NCBI RefSeq assembly: GCF_002896875.1 | Contig: NZ_CP023278.1 | Location: forward strand, 682,001 to 746,000 | From: Nostoc sp. CENA543 | GTDB taxonomy: Bacteria > Cyanobacteriota > Cyanobacteriia > Cyanobacteriales > Nostocaceae | Length of the DNA stretch: 64,000 nucleotides | Direction of reading: 5' to 3' | Shown: positions 61,184 through 64,000 of the stretch, piece after piece | How positions within the stretch are numbered: the stretch's first letter is position 1 | Layout: the number at the start of each line of letters is the position of its first letter | Translations under genes and position numbers: made by a program | Notes under the pieces: generated by a model | What the model was told of the DNA's origin: nothing | The model's database searches: none | What the model saw: the letters and a program-made list of their open reading frames with translations, nothing else

Positions 61184-61217
61184 AAAAACCCTAGTTTTTC
61201 AGGAGATTAGGGTTTTA
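61184..61217 (-). terminator. Hairpin with T-run upstream of the HAAAP gene
   Basis: On the minus strand AAAACCCTA and TAGGGTTTT pair around a 14-base loop and the stem ends in TTTTTC. It lies 24 bases before the permease start. It may end the transcript of the 61459 gene or act as an attenuator of the permease. Confidence 0.65.
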
Positions 61218-61458
61218 TATTGCAAGCTTGAGCCAAAATATTAAGTTATATGAATATTGTAGCAATCTTTATAATCTTGTGTAAACTCAAATACAAGTAA
61301 TTACTGAGCTAGTAGTGCTGTTAGCGGTAGCGAGGCGTTCAGCCGATGCAATTATCTTAATTTTCTACTCAGCACTCGTTACTCAGCACTCTTGTGGTCA
61401 AAAGAAACAGCGATCGCTCTAAGGGTTGTTTTAAAATCACTCAGCAACACCGCAATTT

Positions 61459-62244
61459 TTAATCTTGTGGTGGTAATTTAATACTGCTTGTTCCATCGGG
61501 GTTGATTACTACCTGTCCGCCTAATTTCTCAATAGCATCAATAGCCCTTTTCCGAGTTTTTTCATCAACCGGATTAGTTAATATCATGCCCCAAGTGGCA
61601 ATTTGTGCATATATGCTATTAGGATTACGACTAAGAAATTCGGCAGTTTTTTGAGAAGTAAAAGCGACAAATTTGCTTTCTTCATCTTCGTATTGACTAG
61701 CCCAATTAGCTGCCATCAAAAAAGATGACTCAGACGCTTTAGCATCACCTAAAAACAATAATTCATCAATTCCTTTATAACGCCAAATATAATAAGACTT
61801 TTCAGGTACATGGGGAGATAAAGATTTTAAACTTTCTGACATTAATGCTATTGAACGTTCTGGCACACCAGCATAAAGAGATGTACTAGTAGATAGGGCG
61901 ATGTAAGCTTCTAAAAATCTAGGGTCATGTTTTAAAATGATGTCAAAATATTCTGGACTTAAACTATATCCTGTGCGTTCGCGAATTTCATCGTCGCCAA
62001 AGTATTGTAAAAAATTGAGATATACCCAATTTGCCATTAAATTATCATAGCCAAAACTAGGTGTTTGCTTGAGTAAATCTAGTCTGACTTTTTCTTGTTG
62101 CAGTTCCTTTTCTAGAGTTGCTAAAGGGATATACTGCCGACTGTTGAGTAATTTTTGCAGTCTAGGAAATTGCATGAAAGCAATGCCTAACATACACGAA
62201 ACTACTACTAAAGGGGTGACGATACTTTGACGCGACATTAACAT
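61459..62244 (-). CDS. Membrane-anchored TPR-like protein
   Basis: A 261-residue protein with an N-terminal hydrophobic helix (SIVTPLVVVSCMLGIAFMQF) followed by helical, TPR-like segments (YFDIILKHDPRFLEAYIAL, YYIWRYKGIDELLFLGDAK, SSFLMAANWASQYEDEESK). A Cys near the end of the first helix could be a lipobox, but the context (VVVSCMLG) is poor. Cyanobacterial homologues are mostly hypothetical. The first ATG (62244) or the one two codons on are both possible. Function unknown. Confidence 0.62.
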   Translation of the reverse strand: MLMSRQSIVTPLVVVSCMLGIAFMQFPRLQKLLNSRQYIPLATLEKELQQEKVRLDLLKQTPSFGYDNLMANWVYLNFLQYFGDDEIRERTGYSLSPEYFDIILKHDPRFLEAYIALSTSTSLYAGVPERSIALMSESLKSLSPHVPEKSYYIWRYKGIDELLFLGDAKASESSFLMAANWASQYEDEESKFVAFTSQKTAEFLSRNPNSIYAQIATWGMILTNPVDEKTRKRAIDAIEKLGGQVVINPDGTSSIKLPPQD

Positions 62245-62729
62245 GGCTTACTAATTTTCTTAGGCATCTTGGCTCATTGTATATATAGCAGTCCTATCTG
62301 ATTTGTGAGAACTTGCGGTGTCCATATCTCCGACTTCTCAAAGAAGTCGGGGATCTTGTGTCTCATGAATGATTTAGGATTGCTATGGTATTATTCCCAA
62401 TGCAATACCTGAGTGTTCACATGGTATGGAAAAACCTCCTCTACAGTTTGCTTCCTGTACGATAATTATTCGCTAAAAGTCAAGAAGTTGAAACTCTTCA
62501 CCCTAACCTACTAGGGAAGCTAAGTTAAAGGGGAGTTTTAATGTTTACAAACCAGTAATTACTCTGCTTAAATAAGTTTTTATTATACGTGTGGCAGCAA
62601 TAAACATCAAGGATACACTGCTAGGGATGGTAAGTTTGATTACTTTTATTAAGTAACCCTAGTCAAATTTACCACAGCTATTAAAATTGTATCTTGTCTA
62701 CATTGAAACCTTTTACTGTTAATTAACTC
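62245..62729. other. 485-base intergenic region with a dispersed hairpin
   Basis: At 62326-62354 the arms ATCTCCGACTTCT and AGAAGTCGGGGAT pair around a short loop; this resembles the palindrome at 35728. The rest is AT-rich with no credible frame and should contain the divergent promoters of the two flanking genes. Confidence 0.65.
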
Positions 62730-63182
62730 ATGGAAATTACTGCCCCAGAAGAATCTATTAAAAATGGTCAACTGATCAAGGCGGAAAGCGGGAATTTTCA
62801 ATCAATAATTCAGCAGATCAATGCTAATAACCTGGATAATAAGAGTATTATCGATGTCATGAAGGCAGCGATCGCAGAAGTTGTACAGTTAGAAATTACT
62901 ACTTGGGTTGAAGAACCTTCTACGCAACTGGATGGAGAATTACAACCTCTACCGACAACTGCTAAACCTGGTAACAGAATTTATACCAAGATTAATTTAA
63001 TTGATGGCGACATCGAAAATGAGGTTGGTAGTCAATTTCTCAGTAGTGGCCCTTATGCAGAACTCCTCAGCTTTCATTTAGACCAAGTAAAAGAGAGTCG
63101 AGAAATTATGCAAAAGAATATAGAAAGTGTCCATAAGGTCTATAAAATCCTTAAGGAAATGGCCAGCTCTCGCACAATGTAA
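62730..63182 (+). CDS. Unrecognised protein, first of a pair
   Basis: A 150-residue soluble acidic protein. Residues about 40-60 form a helix (IIDVMKAAIAEVVQLEITTW), and the C-terminus has a long helix (ELLSFHLDQVKESREIMQKN). The motif LE-x-x-T also occurs in the next gene (DITALEVNTMV), so the two may share a helical start. No family recognised. The ATG at 62730 is preceded by TTAATTAACTC, with no clear ribosome-binding site. Confidence 0.55.
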   Translation: MEITAPEESIKNGQLIKAESGNFQSIIQQINANNLDNKSIIDVMKAAIAEVVQLEITTWVEEPSTQLDGELQPLPTTAKPGNRIYTKINLIDGDIENEVGSQFLSSGPYAELLSFHLDQVKESREIMQKNIESVHKVYKILKEMASSRTM

Positions 63183-63332
63183 GTATTACGAAAATAATAA
63201 GTTGTTTAATTAGCTAATGATCTCCTTTTACACCTACAGTAACTTAGCTTTATCTGTAGGTGAGTTTACTTGTAATTATCAACGTACACAATTCCCAGAG
63301 AATATTTTGCCAAGATTAAAGAGGTAGTCACT

Positions 63333-64000
63333 GTGGTTGATAGGACTCAAACTCAAGCTAGAGACAGTTTAACTAATCAAAATAGAGATAATCTGACCTC
63401 AGCAAATAAAACTTCTAGTCCCAATGGCATTCAATCCCAGGCTAGAGGCTTATTAAATAAATTCGTATCTTCCGTACAGGTCTTAATTGAGGATATTACT
63501 GCTTTAGAAGTCAACACAATGGTGGTGAATAGAATCAATGGTACAAAATTTAGTGCATGGGAAGCCTATCAAAGTATCTACTCTATAGGTGATAAAGATT
63601 ACTTTGAAGAAATGGAAATTCCTGCGAATAAAGAATTGCGCGATCGCTATAAAAGTTTATTCTCACAATTAGAAAGAGAATACTTTCATATTCTAGTGGA
63701 AGAAGGGAACTATAAATCAAATTCTTTGCAAAATGAAAAAGTCAAAAGATATCATCAAAGGCTAAACTTCTTAAAGGAAATTAGAAGAGGCAAGATAATT
63801 GAATCTGATCCTAGATATGTGGAGTTAGCTAGACCTATATTACCTGCTCCTGCGCCCGTAATAGAAGATATTAATCAGGAAAATCAAACAAATTGGCAAG
63901 AAGAATGGCAGAGAAATTGTGATGAAATTCAATCTCTTTTTCAAAATGATAAATTTATGCGAACTCTGCGTAAAGTGATTGAACTGAAGGCGGCTTTAGA
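63333..64000 (+). CDS. Unrecognised protein, partial (runs off the window)
   Basis: An open frame from a GTG at 63333, preceded by GAGG eight bases upstream, to the end of the window (222 codons, no stop). The N-terminal 35 residues are polar and probably disordered. Then comes SVQVLIEDITALEVNTMVVN, a helix-rich region with EIPANKELRDRYKSLFSQLE, and a proline-rich stretch near residue 175. It follows the 62730 gene by 150 bases and is probably cotranscribed. Function unknown. Confidence 0.65.
   Translation, partial: MVDRTQTQARDSLTNQNRDNLTSANKTSSPNGIQSQARGLLNKFVSSVQVLIEDITALEVNTMVVNRINGTKFSAWEAYQSIYSIGDKDYFEEMEIPANKELRDRYKSLFSQLEREYFHILVEEGNYKSNSLQNEKVKRYHQRLNFLKEIRRGKIIESDPRYVELARPILPAPAPVIEDINQENQTNWQEEWQRNCDEIQSLFQNDKFMRTLRKVIELKAAL

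Overview
The window looks like a chromosomal segment of a filamentous, probably heterocyst-forming cyanobacterium of the Nostoc/Anabaena/Calothrix group. The grounds are frequent HIP1 octamers (GCGATCGC), many heptameric short tandem repeats between genes, a phytochelatin-synthase-like protease of the Nostoc type, NDH-1 CO2-uptake genes, a CruP-like cyclase homologue, DUF3288 and DUF2227 proteins and TIR/WD40/GUN4 multidomain proteins. No rRNA, IS transposase or prophage was seen.

Layout. 1-8440: end of a DUF1778/GNAT toxin-antitoxin pair, a PCS-like protease, a Coq4 homologue, a two-gene osmoprotectant ABC importer and a three-gene ABC-2 exporter operon. 8441-12533: a membrane desaturase interrupted by an in-frame TGA, then a 35-repeat CRISPR array with no cas genes nearby; repeat polarity and the degenerate terminal repeat put its leader on the clpC side. 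12534-19431: clpC, a DUF3288 gene, an MlaF/MlaD lipid-transport pair and a CRTISO-like oxidoreductase. 19620-23028: a TIR/coiled-coil/GUN4 protein and two PD-(D/E)XK-type proteins. 23270-27679: murG, an NTF2-like secreted protein, an SDR and CruP. 28370-35349: an envelope polysaccharide locus (four glycosyltransferases plus Wzm/Wzt exporter). 36095-41061: ndhF, ndhD and a ChpXY CO2-hydration gene, which together would form a specialised NDH-1 complex converting CO2 to bicarbonate at the thylakoid.

41104-49144 is accessory DNA: a VapBC pair, a tightly coupled three-gene operon (TPR-CHAT protease, small acidic protein, protein with two C-terminal membrane helices), small orphan genes, repeats and a BrnTA pair whose toxin is truncated. 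49417-55579 returns to housekeeping: tRNA-Val, DUF2227, mazG, an ArsC/Spx-like protein, a DICT-type histidine kinase whose H-box histidine is glutamine, murE, a glutaredoxin-like protein and a Uma2 protein. 55600-58109 holds a small zinc-ribbon membrane protein and a TIR/WD40 protein whose TIR domain closely resembles that of the TIR-GUN4 protein. 58772-64000 has small cyanobacterial proteins, an aromatic amino-acid permease, a TPR-like lipid- or membrane-anchored protein and a pair of unrecognised genes running off the end.

The best candidates for undescribed systems are the CHAT operon (42012-47296) and the two TIR proteins (19620-21056 and 55845-58109), which share a helical module of about 50 residues. 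Their defence or signalling roles are inferred from domain content. Three small genes (35515, 58772, 59498) were found by reading the sequence directly.
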